Shown: positions 61,611 to 64,000 of the stretch, one piece after another
How positions within the stretch are numbered: the first letter of the stretch is position 1
Layout of the letters: each line of letters begins with the position of its first letter
Assembly (NCBI RefSeq): GCF_902635505.1
Contig: NC_045429.1
Coordinates: 132,056,804-132,120,803, forward strand
DNA from: Sarcophilus harrisii
Taxonomy: Eukaryota > Chordata > Mammalia > Dasyuromorphia > Dasyuridae
Direction: 5' to 3'
Length of the DNA stretch: 64,000 bases
Notes under the pieces: model-generated
The model's database searches: none
Seen by the model: only the letters and a program-made list of their open reading frames with translations
Told to the model about the DNA's origin: nothing
Translations under genes and position numbers: made by a program

Positions 61611-63105
61611 GATATATTTATCTTCAACTAATATCTCTTTATATGTCTACAGTTTCTATAGATACACACATATACACATATGCGTATGTATGAGCACGCT
61701 TGTTCATGCAACTAAGCAATAGGAAAGAACCAAGTAGTGAAAATGCCTTTTTTTCACAAAAGAAAGTATGCACTTCTTTTTTAAAATCAGAGAGATAACT
61801 TATCAATATTTGCTTTATTTGTTGTAGTTGTTTTAATAGCCACCAACAAATTAGGTGTTAACTGTTTTAAGGAGATTTTGGTTATCCCTGTAACTTCAAG
61901 TTAGAGAGAGAACATGAGGTACTAGAAAGATTCATTAATTGGGACTTAAGATTTCTAATCCATCCCTAGTTTGTGACCTTGGACAAGACAACCACTTTCT
62001 CCGAGTTTGTTTCTTCTCTAAAATGAATCTTTTAGGCCAGATGAATCTTAAAGCCTTACCCAACTCTCAAATTTTATGATTTTTGTAACTATGAATTTCC
62101 AACTATCAAAACTACTCTCTTTATGGAGATACTAATTACTGAATAGATCATGAACAGCTGGGATATTGCCCCAAAGGTGCTAGATAAATAGTTTAGACAG
62201 TGCCAGTTAAAGGAAAAGATTCCAGTATAATAGATATAATTAGCTCAAATGCCAAGAAAATAGAAGCCCTGGGTGGCATTTAGCATCACATTCAAAAGTA
62301 TTTTCAGGGGTCTTACTGTGTACACAGATCCTTCTCATGTGATAGCCTACTCTGAATCAATAAGATTATGAGTAATTTGCACTAGGAATGAATATACATA
62401 TATGCATAAATACATATGTATACATAAAAACGTGTATATATAAATACATATGCAGATATAGATTTATATGATAAACTTTGTCAATAGGGACTGAAAAAAA
62501 TAGAAAATCTTGATGTCAGCAAACTTTGCATTTACTCAAGTATCACTACATAATCTTGTGATAATTATGTAAAGTAGACTCCCTAAGAGTTTAACTAAGA
62601 AAAGGAATACAGATGCAGTGGAACTGCACAGGGTTTTCCTTCATTTCTTATTAATCTCAATAATACTGTATATATAAAGTGTTTTTGTAAATTTTAAAGT
62701 TTTATATAAATCATAGCTATTGTGTTGTTATTATTCCTTCCAAACCTCCTATAATAACTGGTGCTATATCCCATCAAGTGTGGTTATAGGAGAAATAGTT
62801 GTAGTATTGTTCTTTAACATGAGTATATTAAATAGTTATGCTTATGTAGCATTGATCACCCAAATGATCTGAGAGTTACCTCAAAGCCCCTATATATCTC
62901 AAAATACTTCTGTGATACACCTGCCACTACACTCTCCTATTCTTAATACATACTTATGTTATTATATGTTAATTACTTAAATACTTCAAGGATCTGGTGA
63001 TTTCTTGGCTATTGATATTCTTTCCTTGGATGCAGACTGTAACTCCTCTACAAATTAGTAGCTGGTCTTCAAGAATAACTGCGGCCAAAAAATCCATTAG
63101 TTCAC
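61611..63105. other. Intergenic stretch, one MIR-type copy
   Basis: A MIR-type SINE lies at about 61925-62090 (TTTGTGACCTTGGACAAGAC). A TATA/TACA-rich patch is at 62390-62470. Nothing else recognised. Confidence 0.45.
62624..62663 (+). repeat. Local duplication, source block 2
   Basis: 40 bp, 40 of 40 identical to 61571-61610. Confidence 0.97.
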
Positions 63106-63109
63106 ACAG

Positions 63110-63297
63110 TACCATAGTTCAGGCCTAACCTCAAACACTTACTAGCTGTGTGACCCTGAACAAGTCACTTAACCCCTGCCTAAATAAAACTGAAGAAGGA
63201 AATGGCAAACCACTCTAGTATCATGCCAAGAAAACCTCATGGACAGTTGGTCTATAGGGTTATGAAGAGTCAGACAAGACTGACAGCAGCAACAAAG
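63110..63297 (+). mobile_element. Marsupial CORE-SINE, forward
   Basis: CTAGCTGTGTGACCCTGAAC, AAGAAGGAAATGGCAAACCA, TTATGAAGAGTCAGACAAGA tail. Confidence 0.85.
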
Positions 63298-63884
63298 TTT
63301 CTCTGAATTTAATTATGATCAATCCTAATACAATAGTCATCCAGTCTAGTCACATTGTTGGAGTAAGCAAAACTCTTGGCTAGAAATCCCATATTCCTGA
63401 TTGTTGAATCGCCTCATGTGTTCCACTATATCTAAGCAAGTTTTAACTATATTTCATCTGACTCCCTGATCCTTCTCTCTACAACTGCCTCATCCACAAC
63501 TTGAACCAACTACTGCTTTCCAGTTCTGGAATTTTAAACAAGTAATTATTGCTATTAAACCAGAAATCTTATCCATTGACTCTATGGGACCAATTATATT
63601 CCTGTAATTTTCCAAACAATAATACCCTCCCCTATTGTGTGTTCTATCCCTATTAAAATAAATGCATAGAATCACAGAGCAAGTGATTAATATTTGCTTT
63701 ATTTTCCATTCATTTGGCTTGATAGATCTATTGGAAGGCTTGCCTTGACATAACCTTTGAGAACTCAGGGTTGATTTGATGTTGAGCCATGAAAATAGAA
63801 CATATATGTCCTATATATGTCCTTCCTATATGGAAGAAGCTCTCTTCCATATGACCTATAATGTCCACAGTAAGAATCTTTAGT

Positions 63885-64000
63885 TAGCTATAATGATAAC
63901 AATAACAGTAACAATAGCTAGTGTTTGTATATATCACCTACTATAAGCACTGTGTATGAACACTTTACAAACACAATCTCATTTGATACTCAAAACAACC
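63885..64000 (-). mobile_element. MIR-type SINE, reverse, cut by the window edge
   Basis: AATAGCTAGTGTTTGTATAT, CACCTACTATAAGCACTGTG and CAATCTCATTTGATACTCAA are the reverse MIR tail. Confidence 0.75.

Overview
The window is mammalian nuclear DNA, almost certainly from a marsupial. Long AT-rich stretches carry dense copies of the tRNA-derived CORE-SINE type common in marsupials, several L1 3' ends with marsupial-type 3' UTRs, and old L2, CR1/L3-type, RTE/BovB, hAT and Tigger fossils. Three L1 3'-UTR types are present, and from memory they resemble Australian marsupials (dasyurid or diprotodont) more than opossum. That species guess is inference.

Two host genes are supported. FNDC1 (fibronectin type III domain containing 1) lies on the minus strand. 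Its signal-peptide exon (38575-38665) sits in a CpG island, and its second exon (1638-1832), the start of the first FN3 domain, is separated from it by a 36.7-kb phase-1 intron. Further exons would lie to the left of the window. At 51282-51752 (+) is an intact, intronless 156-codon copy of NCBP2 (CBP20, the nuclear cap-binding subunit) behind its own CpG-rich, ETS-motif promoter-like region. This is the best candidate for a new functional unit: a marsupial NCBP2 retrogene.

Layout: 1-38.6 kb is FNDC1 exon 2 and intron 1, full of repeats, with a Tigger element at 17.4-18.5 kb, L1 ends at 21.7, 25.8 and 29.6 kb, and an L2/SINE/L1 nest at 29.3-30.9 kb. 38.1-39.1 kb is the FNDC1 CpG island. 39-49.5 kb is intergenic, with L2, old repeats, a young L1 end (44.4-45.5 kb) and a CAG-type triplet array (45.85-46.08 kb). 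49.5-50.4 kb is an eight-unit 111/112-bp tandem array. 50.4-53.4 kb is the NCBP2 retrogene with its CpG island and a 7 x 45-bp minisatellite downstream. 53.4-64 kb is intergenic with L1 fragments, a HAL1-like element and a chimeric local duplication.

A theme not explained by transposons is short local duplications of 160-400 bp placed 0.7-1.2 kb from their source: direct at 18.7/19.6 kb, inverted at 23.3/25.0 kb, and a two-source chimera at 60.5/61.4/62.6 kb. They look like template-switch products. No toxin, CRISPR, phage or operon-type system is present. Repeat family names come from recognition and memory, not a database search, and most repeat edges are approximate.
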